NCBI GenBank assembly: GCA_973895155.1
Contig: OZ316899.1
Span: 2,976,001 to 3,040,000 of the forward strand
Source: Marsupella aquatica
Taxonomy: Eukaryota > Marchantiophyta
Reading direction: 5' to 3'
Length of the DNA stretch: 64,000 nt
Shown in pieces: positions 53,120 to 63,660 of the stretch (positions are counted from its first letter, which is position 1; every line of letters begins with the position of its first letter). The notes under the pieces are model-generated. The model saw only the letters and a program-made list of their open reading frames with translations, did no database searches and had not been told where the DNA came from. The position numbers were made by a program, and so were the translations under genes.

Positions 53120-55669
53120 CTATTTAAATTTCCTAGCTGATCCATGACCTCTTCCTCGTCCTTTGACAGGTGGTTTAACCTTTTCAACTGACTTTAAGGC
53201 AACATTACCACCCTTGTCATGAGCAGGATCCAATCCTAGACTGATAGCAGCACCCCTTAACTTCCCCTTAGCTTGAGAGGAGCTTGTGCCATTCTTCTCC
53301 TCGGCCTTTCGCTTTTTGCTACTCCCCTTACAAGACTCAGAGCCAGGCTCAGAGTCATTAGAGACATTCTCCACCTGAGTGACCAAACCAGGTTCTGGAG
53401 CAGCACCCTTTTTGACCTTCACAATTGAGAGATTCACCTCACCCTTGGACTCCGGGGCTGAAGTCTGCGTTTGAACTAGAGTAGGAACTGACTTGATGTC
53501 AACTTTTGAGACCCTCAACAACTCATGGTGTACATGTGCAGCTTTACCAACAGCCTCATGATATTCGATAGACTTCTTCACACTTTCTTGCAGCGCAAAA
53601 CAATATCCCACAATTAGCAATTGACCAATATCCCCGCTAATACCAATGTACGACAAAGCCAGATCATACTATGCCAACAACTCGAGTGACCAGGTTTAGT
53701 GATTACCTTTGAATATAACTTGGTCACTTTCTTATGCTTCAAGGCTTGATTCTCCCTCCTTCCCTTTAAATTCAAGGCATTCTTGCAATACAGATCACTA
53801 AGGCTCTTTTGAAAAGAGATAGATTGTTCTTCCAAACCCCAATCATCTGCTAGCTTCACTACATCTGGATGGTCCACTCGGGATGAACCCCAGCACTTCA
53901 GCCAGGCTGGATGAAACACTTCAGCACAGGCTAAACACTTAGGAGGTTTACTGTCACCGTTTCGAAGCAACGGGAACAAACAACTTGGATGATAGCAATG
54001 TCCACACGATGTGGGAATCCAATTGTTACAAAAGAAGCCAAGAGAGCAAACAGGGCATTTGCTTATGGGAAAATAAGCCTCCTCTGTCTGCGCAGGACAA
54101 ATGATACTAATAGGGCATACATAAATTGCATGAGAGGTATTCAAGTGCTCCTTTAGTCTTGCGCACTCTAGATTGAGAGCATCATAGGACTTTGTCAATT
54201 TGTATGCTGTATGATCTAGCTTGTGCAAGGTCTGTTTCCCATACTCCTGTTCCTCATCCAACTTATTCAACTCTTTCATAAGAACTTGAGCATCTGCGAC
54301 TACATCAATGCGCTCTGCTTTGAAGTAGCCAAGTTTGCTTGCAGTATATTTGTTTCATTGCAACATGAGACATATTTTTCTCGCAACCCTTTGCAAAGTG
54401 CCTGCACAAGTCCCGGCCAACACAACAGGATTGTTATAAGCAACTGAAAATCACATTCAACAAAGATAATATGAAAACAAATGTAGCTTTAAACAAAATG
54501 AGATCATTTACCTCGTCTTCAGAATGCTCTTCGTCAGGATCTTGCAGCAGTTCAAGATCCTCAGATACTTGAGCTTGCTCTTTGACCTGAGCATGGATGC
54601 GTCGTTGTACGTCGTGGATGATATCAGTGAGTTCATTCTTTTGCACTTTCAACCTTGACAATGTCGTTTGAATTGAGTTGATTCGATCAGTAGCCTCATT
54701 CTGAGCTGCTATGAATTGAATGGCATCTTGTGTAGACTTCTGCATTTCAGGGCCAAGCTCTGCAAGACTAGCCTCCACTACCTCCAACATTGTTTCAAGA
54801 AGTGTATTCTTCTGGTGTGGAATTGGCGTGCCAGTAGTGACTCCAGTGCAAAGTTTTTTGGTTTGAGCTTCTGGAAAACCTATGAAACTATTTCCTGGTG
54901 ACATTTCATGATTCGGACCACCTACCTGAGAAAGGGACTCACCTTGCTCTTGCTCATTTGCCTCTAGTCCTAACACCGTACCTGGAGATATTGTATCTTG
55001 CTGCAATTGGTTCATGTTTTGTGGGAAGTTTTGACTACTCGAATGAGGACCCGAGGCTTCGGGTGACTTGAGCTCTAGGTTTGCCGGTTTCTCCTCCCCA
55101 GGTGATTCACAATGTGCTCCACTCGCAACGGACTGTGTTCTATTGAAGAGGTCTAGAGGAGGGATATACTTTGTCTCAATCCTCTTCCACGGTGGCGAGT
55201 TTCTATCGATTGGAGACTTCCTTACAAACCTCAACCAAAGCTGCCCTCTATGCTTGTCTGCACCACAAGCTGCCCAATTCACAGGTCTTTTTAAGATCCG
55301 CTCATAGTACAAACCTTTGGCAACGTCCACAGTGTATGGTTGAAACTTTCCGATTCCGTCCAGCGCACAGGTAAGCATGGCGATGTCGTCGGCAGGAATC
55401 CCCTTAACGCCATCCTTCTTGTAGCCGTTCTTCCCAGACTTGTTCCCAAAATACTCCTCCAACACCTCAGCGGACACGTCTTCACTTGTGAGCTCCTTCG
55501 GAATGCTTCCCACATTGGGCAAGCCAAAGACATTATGGAAATGATCGATGTCCTTCACAAACTCATCAACTGTCCACTCTTCTGATGAGGGGACCTTTAC
55601 AAGACTCTCACCGTGTGATTTTGGTGGTAGCTTGTGACTCGTGGACTTTCCAGGCATTTCAGAAGACAT
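53120..55669 (-). CDS. RING-like multi-exon gene of the DNA transposon
   Basis: Exon 1 55669-54512 (386 codons; donor GAG/GTAAAT) encodes an N-terminal domain (WTVDEFVKDIDHFHNVFGLPNVG ... ADKHRGQLWLRFVRK), a low-complexity middle and a coiled coil. Exon 2 probably begins at 54401 after TTGTGCAG and runs to 53707. It holds a coiled coil and a RING/treble-clef-like cluster CPVCSLGFFCNNW...CGHCYHPSC...CLACAEVF. Its frame shifts once near 54320. A GT-AG segment of only 38 bp (53706-53669) separates exon 3 (53668-53120), which ends in a basic Gly/Arg tail (GRGRGHGSARKFK). RING-type clusters usually act in ubiquitin transfer or protein binding. The exon structure is conceptual, and I do not recognise the N-terminal domain. 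Confidence 0.55.
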
Positions 55670-56580
55670 ACCTGCTGTGTAGCTTGAGTTCTCCTAGCTG
55701 CTCGCTCCAAGCGTTGGCAACAAACTATTTGGGCGCAAACCTGCACTATGCAACTCCGCCCGAGTCCCTTGAAAGCGCGTTACTCCAGAGTCTGACTCGT
55801 CCCTTCCAGTGCCTTGCGCCTAAATTACAACACAAGAATGTGAGTTCAATGTCATCTTATTTGAAAAGATTGAATGTGTGCCTAATGCGTGGCCTAGATC
55901 ATAGAAGACATTCAATATTAAACAAGTGGGGAAGAAAACAATCAGAGCAACTTTCCGAGTGTCCTCAACTTTCAAAATTGTAGCTCAGGTCCTGTAACTC
56001 TTCAATCTCCACAACGCAAACGAGACTGCAAAAAGTTCCAGAGATTCAAATGCTTGCAGCCCTCGACTAAAAGCAACTTCCTGCGCCAAAATGCAACGTC
56101 ATTCCCTCCCGCATTCCCTCCCCTGCTACCTAATCAAGGATCACAATGTTGCGGTCTTCTCCAACTGGCACATTGCGCAACATTCAAACTGGAGTACGCA
56201 TCGTGAAAGTTGATTCAACGCGACAAAAAGAAAATAGAAAGGAAGTGCGCACTTTGCGCCCAGGTCTCCCTTGATTGTAGGCAATGCTACGGTTTGGATC
56301 ATCCTTCTAGCAGGAAGGGTCAAGATCCAACAATGCTACTCCCTCAACCACCACCATTGATCTTCATTGCCACCACGACACGGTCCGGATTTGCTGACCT
56401 TTCTAATTTTGAAATGATAGGAGGTTACGGTAGTAATGTCTTTTCGGCCCTTCCTCCCTCCAACGTGATTGTACTTGCAACAACCTCCTCCCTCATCATT
56501 ACATGACTTGTAGTACTAACTGTACTATGAGCTTTGTGGTAGGGGTGGTATTAGGAGGGGTATTATTTTGCTCAAATTAG
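55670..56580. other. Right subterminal region of the DNA transposon
   Basis: Non-coding stretch upstream of the minus-strand gene, likely its promoter region. Close to the right end GGGGTATTATTTTGCTC...TTAGACCCC forms an imperfect hairpin. No subterminal repeats matching those at 45018-45290 are apparent. Confidence 0.4.
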
Positions 56581-56604
56581 ACCCCCTCTAGCTTGCTTTT
56601 GGCC
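56581..56604 (-). repeat. Right terminal inverted repeat
   Basis: Exact reverse complement of 44627-44650 over 24 bp, ending TTTTGGCC before the ATCA duplication. Confidence 0.95.
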
Positions 56605-57485
56605 ATCAGCTCCGAGAAGCTGAGTTAAAGATCACCAACAATGACAAATTAGAAGTGATAAAGCAACAATTGGTAGATGGACACGCGGAGCAGCAGCAAA
56701 ACATCAAAGAATTGGTAACGGTATTGGCTAAGATGATAGGCAAACAGTGCCCTGAAGTCAGTTATTGGGAAGAAGCACTAAAAATGTTGGATATTGTGAA
56801 GCAGAAAATGAATGAATTGGAAATACAGGTACAGATTGTGACAGCAGACAAGGGCAAGGTAGAAAGATCAAATGAAGAACTACGAGTAGCCCAAGCACTT
56901 TTGGAGAGGAAATTGGAAAGCCAGCGCGATCAATTGCAGGAACTTCAACAAAAAAATGATGAGGCTGAAAAGACGTTAGGTCACAAGCGTGGTGAATTGG
57001 AAGAAATGACAGCCAGAGAGATATCACTATCTCACGAGAAGGAAACTGGGGAAGTGGCCATACAGCGGTTGCAAGAGAAAAATGAGAAACAATTACAGGA
57101 GTTGAATGAAGTGCTGAAGGACAACGAAGAATTGGAGACCAAACAAGAACTACTAGAGGAGCGAATCCGAGATTTAAAGACTATGGTGTTGAATTACAGA
57201 GAGAAACAACTTAAAGCAATCATCAAGGAAGTCACAGGAAAAGAGCCGAAGAAGTGATTTCTCACCGAAAAAATTGAGGTGATTACTCAGGATCAGGTTT
57301 CAGAAGCGATGAAGGGGGCAATCAAAGGGACCACAGAAACTCCAATAGAGCAGACCCAACAGGATGACAACATGGAGGAAGCGGTAACAACCAAAAAAGT
57401 AGTAACTCAACCAGCTTCAGACGCCAACACAATCAATGAGATGGAAGTTGAAGGGACATCAGGGACGAGTCCCAAAGATAAGTAA
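56605..57485 (+). pseudogene. Family-D ORF3, coiled-coil C-terminal part
   Basis: Resumes the frame cut at 44626 (QLREAELKITNND...). More than 200 residues of heptad-like Glu/Lys/Leu/Gln coiled coil run to TGA at 57255. The same frame then continues through FLTEKIEVITQDQ to a TAA at 57483, so the TGA may be a late nonsense change. Mirrors the coiled-coil C-termini of family-A and family-E ORF proteins. Only 8 bases separate the last stop from the 3' LTR. Confidence 0.75.
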
Positions 57486-57493
57486 AGGAGCAA

Positions 57494-59363
57494 TGAAATG
57501 TTACATTTTAGCCAGTTAAGATTAGTAGCAATTAAGCTAATAGTTGAGTTATAGTTAAGTCAAAATCAAGACTTTAAAGCCTTCACAATGTTAACCCTAG
57601 AAACCTCTAGACGAACTTCATTTTTCTAGTCGAGGTTTAGTTTTTGTGATATAGCGACAACTTTACGGAGATGGAGCAATCTGGAGTCCTCTGTCTGATT
57701 GGAGTAACCATTGAAGCTATTTGGGGCATGCATGGTAGCGAGCTAGTTTATGAAGGATGTGATATTCCCTTGGAAGGTGGGAAAATGTGCGCTTTAGGTC
57801 CAAATGCTCGTAGAGCTAGAATGAACAGAGAACACCAGGATGCAGGGTCGTCGAATCAAAAGCAAATCAATCATTTTTGTAGAACGGTTGGATCAGGCCA
57901 ACACCTGTACAATTTCTTTGTGCAAATCAACACTGTTGTGTATCAAGTATGGGAAGAAGCTGGATGTCAATTGTTTGGAGTGCCCGGTCATGAATTTCAC
58001 AAGCAACTTGGAACCCAGGAGAGAGACCGTCACCATGTAATGAATGAGTTCTGGGTAGTGAGAATTGCAGAGAACCGCAGCAAGAGTACTCAACAGATAC
58101 TGGGATTCCAGAGAATGAGGACTCACCCCACATACCGGCAATCAGAAGCAAGCGTCAGTGAAACACCAGTAGAACCGGTGGAGGTAGCCATTCAAGCGCT
58201 TAACGTTGGAGCCACCGAACCAAAGGACAAACTTTTGACTGATCGTTCCAAAGAACGATTAACCGAAAGACAACCAGTTAAGAGATGCACAATCCAGTAG
58301 CGAGTAACAGTTAATAGTTACTGTGACAAGTAACGATTAACCTGTGCCTTTAGTAGAATAAAGCAGTTAGAAAAACTAAATAAGCAGTTTGACAGTTATA
58401 ACTGCTAATTGTTAGAGTAAGTTGGGCAAACTTGCCCGTAGCAGAAATATAGGGTAGCAGAGTAGGAATGGGAGAGGTCTTTTGTTGTGGAAACTTTCAG
58501 GATCAGAAATCTTGAGAGGCAGCCCAGGAGGAGGTAGTGCCGGATTGCTAGATCTGGAGGTAGATGGAAGCCCATGGAAGAAAAACCATGTAAAGAAATT
58601 GATGTGAAAGATGCAATCAAGGCCTATTGGCAGGAATTCAGGGAGCATTTGATTGCATAGCTTGTATTTGTTGTATGTCAGTAGAATCAAGACTAAGAAA
58701 TTGATATTGAAAAAGAGATGGCTGGAAATATTAACCTTTGACAATGGAGAATTCATTTGGATTTGGTTGGAACCTATAAAAGGAAATATCAGAATAGTAT
58801 GGCATGTGGTGATTGAGATTACAAACAGTTAAAGGAATCCTTGCCAAAGTGAAATGTTGAGTAATGGATAAGAGGCAACTTCTGAGTGAGATCCAGAGTA
58901 GGTAACATGGAATTAGCTACCTCTGATTGGTCGTTTAAATTGGAACACATCCCATTTGGGCTACAAAATGCCCCAAATGAATGTAAAGCCCTGATTGAGA
59001 GTTGAGTGAGAATTATTAGGCAGGAAGAAGAAGAGTCAGTGTCTGAGGAACTTTCTACAATGGGTTTGGAAATCCTATTTGAAGAAACCTTAACTGAAAG
59101 GGAAAAGAGAAATTGACATTCAATTCAAGTAACAGGCGGAAGATCAAACTAAGATAGTTAGATCACTGTCTCGAGTAGTCGTACAGGTCATCACTAATGG
59201 TTTGACAAAAAGGTTAAATGGTAGATGACAAGTGAATGAGAAATCGGATCAATTGAAGCCGTATGATGTTTAATTGATACAAAGAAGGATAGAGGAGGAG
59301 TTAGGAGTTCCAGAGGAGGGTTAACTCCACGAGTTGGCAACCAGTCAACTTCAGCGGTTAACA
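57494..59363 (+). repeat. Family-D 3' LTR (1870 bp)
   Basis: Partner of 29217-31084. Preceded by a weak purine tract (AAAGATAAGTAAAGGAGCAA), followed by the ATAAC duplication. Carries the 209-codon open frame listed below. Confidence 0.92.
57671..58300 (+). CDS. ORF inside the family-D LTR, function unknown
   Basis: ATG to TAG, 209 codons, entirely within the 3' LTR. Begins MEQSGVLCLIGVTIEAIWGM and has mixed, protein-like composition with four cysteines and a charged C-terminus. Before decay the 5' LTR copy had the same frame; it now has stops at 29586 and about 29741 and a 1-base indel near 29963. No domain is recognised. Not located where a gag or pol product would be; LTR-encoded proteins are rare. 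It could be a captured sequence or a chance frame. Moderate confidence that it is, or was, coding. Confidence 0.4.
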   Translation: MEQSGVLCLIGVTIEAIWGMHGSELVYEGCDIPLEGGKMCALGPNARRARMNREHQDAGSSNQKQINHFCRTVGSGQHLYNFFVQINTVVYQVWEEAGCQLFGVPGHEFHKQLGTQERDRHHVMNEFWVVRIAENRSKSTQQILGFQRMRTHPTYRQSEASVSETPVEPVEVAIQALNVGATEPKDKLLTDRSKERLTERQPVKRCTIQ

Positions 59364-59745
59364 ATAACGATAGTATTTAGGTAGCCATTATGAGTAGGAA
59401 ATAATTAGTCAATAAGGGGCGTTCGTGTTTGGGCTGGCGGCGGGTTGCCATTCACACGCCCGGGTTGCAAGCGTGTAATGGGCCCTCCCCTTTCCCCCTC
59501 GGGTCCGTATAACGAACTTTGGGAGGCGGCCACTGACATGCGCTGACCCGGACTGGCGGAGTGGCCAGTACACTACAAGCGTGAAAGGCTCGGCCTATAA
59601 GCAATGAGGAGGCGACGGGCGATCAACGAGCTCTCAGGGTATAAAAAGGGGGCCAATCCTTTGCAGTGCACCAGTTCTTCAGTCCACGCGGCAGCTTCGA
59701 CCCTAGTTCTCTCGCTTATCTTTAGTCGCCTTCCATCTCCTCTAA
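59364..59745 (+). other. Family-A spacer (copy 3), right of family-D insertion
   Basis: Continuation of the spacer broken at 29216, homologous to 4769-5141 and 18323-18697. Confidence 0.75.
59640..59647 (+). promoter_or_regulatory. TATA box ahead of family-A ORF3 (copy 3)
   Basis: TATAAAAA followed by GGGGGCCAATCC, 106 bp before the ATG at 59746. Third occurrence of the same arrangement in the window. Confidence 0.6.
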
Positions 59746-62649
59746 ATGTCGCATGCAATCCTTTCCAGTTTGGCCATACGATTCTGGACGCAATTCCTAT
59801 CTATCAGAGGGCACTTGGCCGACTTGTTGAAACACGCCAACCCGCGACAATACGAGATCGAACGCGAATATGAGAGAGCCATCCGCCTAGCAGGCTGCCA
59901 TCACTATCTCCTTAACTTTGATTACCCATCCCAGAGCGAGCTTTACCGATCCGAAGAAATATCAGGGTACTTCTTCAACGGAGGCAAATATATCGGCTTC
60001 TAGGAGGCATTGCTTTGGCTCCCGGACGAGGTCTTCAATATCCCGGGCATGATTGACTTACAGTGGCACCACTTTGACCACATCCCTGCTTGGGTCCGGG
60101 ACATCATCAACAGCCAGTCCAGCGCTACCCAGTCTACGAGGGCGTCTACACTTGCATCAGAAAACCTCTACCGGCACCTACAGAATTTCATGGCAACTAC
60201 ACCATCGACCACCGATGCCAGCCTAGCCATGCTCGTACCCGCACCAGCCCAGGCTCAGGCTCAGTCTCAGCCTCAACCTAGCCAGTCCCCACCGCCGATC
60301 GCCCCGCCAGTACAAGTACGCTCCATCGTCAACGCTATGGACCTCAGCGATGACAAAGACGATACCTTACCCCTGCTCAGGCGGCCTAGAGGAGCAAGCA
60401 CCCAGGGAGCCGGCACTACATCGCCCCTTCCCCAGGCCCGGACCCGAGTAGCGGCTCCAAAGGATAACACGGTGACCGTAGCCTCCCCGGCCCCAATACT
60501 AACGGTGGTGGCACAACCCATACCCGATCGGTAGGATGGGGAGGTGTCACCCTCCCCGAGCCATCACGGGAGCCAGTCTCAAGGAAAGAAGAGGAAGGAA
60601 CCCATAGCTGTATCCGGGCTACCGTTGGCCACGGTAGCCGCGGCCAAGGTAACAATGCACCGCATGGGGGAAAATGTGCATAAGAACATCCTCCACCCCA
60701 AATATGCGGTGTACTTGAAGACTCAGGGGTTTGAGCACCTTGCCTCTCTCCCCTGGAACACTTGCAGATACTACAAGGAGGACATGACGGAGTTCGTCAA
60801 GAATTATGACGATGTCCGTCAGCATACTCGGCTGCGGGGGAGGAATATGTCCCTCACAGAGGAGCGGCTCAGGATGATCTTTGGGCTACCCAAGGGCGAT
60901 CACCGTGTCGAATCACGGACTCTCGGGGGCAAGGGAGCCAAGTACCAATCCTCGAGTTTTCCCTCCAAGGGGTCAGTGGACAACGGGTTTGTGATGAGGA
61001 CCTGCCTCATCCCCGAGATAGCTGAGCGGCTGGAGTTCCAAAGGTACGCCCTCCACATGATGGAACCCCGAGGCGAGATCTCCGCTGCCCAGGTTATCCA
61101 GGTCGAGAACTATCAACCTAGGAAGTGGGCTTCATACTTTGCTAAGAAGTTCCATGAAGAGATGGAGCGGCGAAGGAAGTTGCTATACATTGGCGGGAAG
61201 GTGTATTTCACAAGCCACATCAAGATCATTCTTGAGTGGTACGCCCGGTTTGACCCACGAACCCTTCCCCGGGTCAATGTAACTAAGTTGGTCCCGACTA
61301 AGTGGATCTTCCCGGCCTTGGAGAGATGGCCTCAACCCGAGGCCCAAAGTCTAGCGGCAATGCAGGCCTCACCCATCCAACCTCCACACGTAGCGGTAGC
61401 CATGGCCGAAGAAGTACCAGAAGAGGCAGTGATTGCAACCTTAGACGCGATCAACCAGGCTGGGCCTGGTGCAGAGGTCAGGGCAGTGGAGGCCTTGCCC
61501 GAGCCCGAGGGTCTAGAAGACCCACCAGTGGCTATTCTAGAGGACAGCCCGATGGTGGAGGAGGACACTCCAGCCCCTTCCAACACTACATCCCCAGGGC
61601 TGGATGTCACTACCCCGGCTCCCACCGAGTTAACGTCTGCCCGTGCCCAACTCCAGATGGGCACAACCTGGACCACCTGGAACTCTTTGTACCGGGTACA
61701 TTTCTAAATGGTTTTTTACTTTTTATAAACTTACGCCGCGTTTTCGATTCAAAAAAGATGGTTTTTTCATGGAATAGAAAATGCTGTTTTTTTCCTTAGC
61801 TTCACAGGGTCCTACAAAAGGTCGAAGGCCGGAAATGGCTCGTGGATTGATTTGATTCCCGCGCACTTATTTATCGGCCGGGACCCGCGGTAGAGGCCGG
61901 TAGGTCCATTTTTCTGTTTTATAGAAAAAGGGCCGGGCACTGCCAGACAAAGAAAGGGATGATTCTGATAAGTTTTTGGAAAGCTTTTGGGGGATTTCTC
62001 CCAACAAATAGCTCGGGATACCGGGGAGTTCATGGCTTGGAAGGTAGCCTACTTCTTCAATCAGGAGTTGGTTACCGTAGTAAAGGTAGGTCGGGCTCAG
62101 TCGAAGGCCCTTCAATGGATAGAGTGGTACCGGGTTGAGTCCGTGTACCTAAAGGATGAAGTTGCGGCTCAAGAAGATGAGCTTCTGCAACTACGACCCA
62201 AGGTTGCAGCCACCGATGAGTTGTTAGCAAATGCGCATGCCCTTACCGCCTTAGCTGAACAGGCCAAAGCCAAGGAGGCCAAGATTGTACGGCTCCAGAC
62301 CCAGGTTGACAGTTTGAAGAACAAAATTGTCATCTGGCAGAAAGACCTAGAGGGGGCCAAAGAGTGGGCCCAACGTCACACTACGAAGATTGCCACCCTG
62401 CAGGCCAAAGTGGCACGGCTTCAAGCCGAAGCCGAGAAACAGACCCAGGTGGTGGACAAGTTGACGAGCAATGCCCAGCAACTGGAAGAGGCATGCCAAG
62501 AGGCACCTGAGGAGACGGACGCGGCAAAGCAAGAAAACAAATCTCTGCTGGACCAAGTCCAGCTCCTCAAGGCGGACAATGACAGACTCCATAGGCAGCG
62601 GGATGGCCGCTCCCACTCGGACGGCTCTGGCAAGCGCACCAGACATTAG
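59746..62649 (+). pseudogene. Family-A ORF3, longest copy (copy 3)
   Basis: Contains the N-terminal region missing in copy 1: MSHAILSSLAIRFWTQFL...LLNFDYPSQSELYRSEE, then LPDEVFNIPGMIDLQWHHF, a Gln/Pro-rich linker, MHRMGENVHKN, and the module shared with copy 1 (LASLPWNTCRYY, IFGLPKGDHRVES, NGFVMRTC, QVIQVENY). The frame is continuous from 59746 to about 61630 except for TAG at 60001 and 60532. A shift near 61630 and a foreign 270-bp insert (about 61714-61984) follow. The coiled-coil end then resumes at 61987-62649. The full intended protein would exceed 850 residues. Unknown function. Confidence 0.75.
61714..61984. other. Foreign 270-bp insert in ORF3 copy 3
   Basis: Absent from copy 1: flanking ACATTTCTAAATGGT and GCTTTTGGGGGATTTC correspond to the continuous ACGTTTCTGAACGGGCTTCTGGGAG at about 6117. 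The insert has a different texture (T-runs, GGCCGGGACCCGCGGTAGAGG, GGGCCGGGCAC). No coding frame, inverted repeat or clear target duplication. Organellar origin is possible but unproven. Confidence 0.6.
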
Positions 62650-62706
62650 CGAAGGGTTAGGCTTAGAATAGACTTAGGAGTAGCTAAAATAGGCTGGTAG
62701 GACAAG

Positions 62707-63532
62707 TGTCGGCCAGAAGATAGCGGCGCTGACACATTAGCCAGCCTGTGTAGAATAGGTTAGACTAATAGGACAAGCAGGCACCAGCTTAGCAAGGATA
62801 TAAGTTAGCATAGATTCGAGCACGAGTCCAAGCCGGTCCTCAGCCCTTAGTATTTAGCGGCCCCCCAGTAGAGGTTACGGGAGGGGGATTTTAGACTCAG
62901 AGGTTGGCCATTCGTAGTACGCGCGGGGAGTCCCGAACTTGGTGAAGTGCCGGAGTACCAAGGGGAGGGTATACGACTAAGCTTGTTGGGCGAGTGCGGA
63001 GCCGGGCTCCGTTGTAGTGTATACTCCTCGGCCTTGGGCCCGTTCATTCACAAGGTGTCGGGTCAACCAATCGTAAAGTGTATGATCATAAATGAATGAA
63101 ATCCTTTCCCCTTAATTCCTTTGTGTAAATCGAGATTTTTGTTATGTATGAATACATGTATGAGTCTTGTGTGCAAGTATCAACGCCGGGCCAAACACGT
63201 TATGCCAACCGTGCACGGGGTGCCCAATACGGGTACGGGGTTGCGAGCCCGGGTTGAGCCCTTGTACTAATGGATCCGGATTGAAGGCGGTAACACAAAG
63301 GCTTAGAAGTTCATGAGCCAGGGTCGACCCCGTGTCGACTAAGGTACGTTCTGGCGATGGAACACAAACTATACCTAGGAGGTGTCTGTACATAATAGTA
63401 AGCGCACTTAGCGCTAGTTTACGTGAGTTAGGAGCATTTTGTGCGTCCCTCCCTGCCCGAACCCTCATATTTACGAAGGATGTGCCTGTCTAAGCCAAAG
63501 CCTGGGTTAATGCCTAGGCTGACGACGTGACA
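62707..63532 (+). repeat. Family-A LTR, copy 3 (826 bp)
   Basis: TGTCGGCCAG ... GACGTGACA, canonical TG...CA ends, closely similar to 18857-19683. Serves as 3' LTR for copy 3 and, because a primer site and gag follow, as 5' LTR for the next copy. Hairpin block at 63349-63378 is partly eroded (TTCTGGCGATGGAAC). Confidence 0.88.
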
Positions 63533-63544
63533 TAGCCTTTTTTT

Positions 63545-63561
63545 TGGCGCTAGATGGAAGG
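63545..63561 (+). other. Family-A primer-binding site
   Basis: TGGCGCTAGATGGAAGG, 12 bases after the LTR end. Position and TGG start fit a primer site; tRNA not assigned. Confidence 0.6.
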
Positions 63562-63660
63562 GGCACTCTACGTGTAGTAGAGGGGAGACATGTGCGAATG
63601 CACTAGGGCGAGGTACACCAGTCCCCAATTTGTTACTAACCATTGTCATTATACGAGTAG

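Larger units (their letters stand above)
44627..56604. mobile_element. Large DNA transposon (11,978 bp), superfamily unassigned
   Basis: Bounded by perfect 24-bp inverted repeats and a 4-5-bp target duplication, inserted into the coiled-coil part of family-D ORF3. It contains an intron-bearing DDE-like transposase on plus, and on minus a RING-like multi-exon gene and an OB-fold-like ORF, arranged convergently around a palindromic repeat array. Composition is AT-richer than its surroundings. Termini read GGCCAAAAGC, not CACTA, hAT or Mutator ends I would recognise. Confidence 0.9.
29217..59363 (+). mobile_element. Family-D Ty3/Gypsy element with two nested insertions
   Basis: LTRs 29217-31084 and 57494-59363, 5-bp target duplication, and a primer site just inside the left LTR. 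Order: leader, gag-protease, RT-RNase H-integrase, a small ORF, then ORF3. The span of about 30.1 kb includes a family-E element (about 38145-42735) and an 11,978-bp DNA transposon (44627-56604); the element itself is about 13.6 kb. LTRs differ at roughly 30 positions in the first 800 bp, mostly transitions, so it is clearly older than the chromovirus. Base composition is AT-richer than family A. Confidence 0.9.

Noticed and set aside
44627-56604. Classification as hAT, Mutator, CACTA or KDZ
   Set aside because: Target duplication length, terminal sequence and the SDGCAAQFK/HGKG core do not match what I know of these; left unassigned rather than forced.
59746-62649. ORF3 as a retroviral envelope gene
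   Set aside because: Although it sits after pol, no signal peptide, cleavage site, fusion peptide or membrane helix is visible; the protein is a soluble-looking module plus coiled coil.
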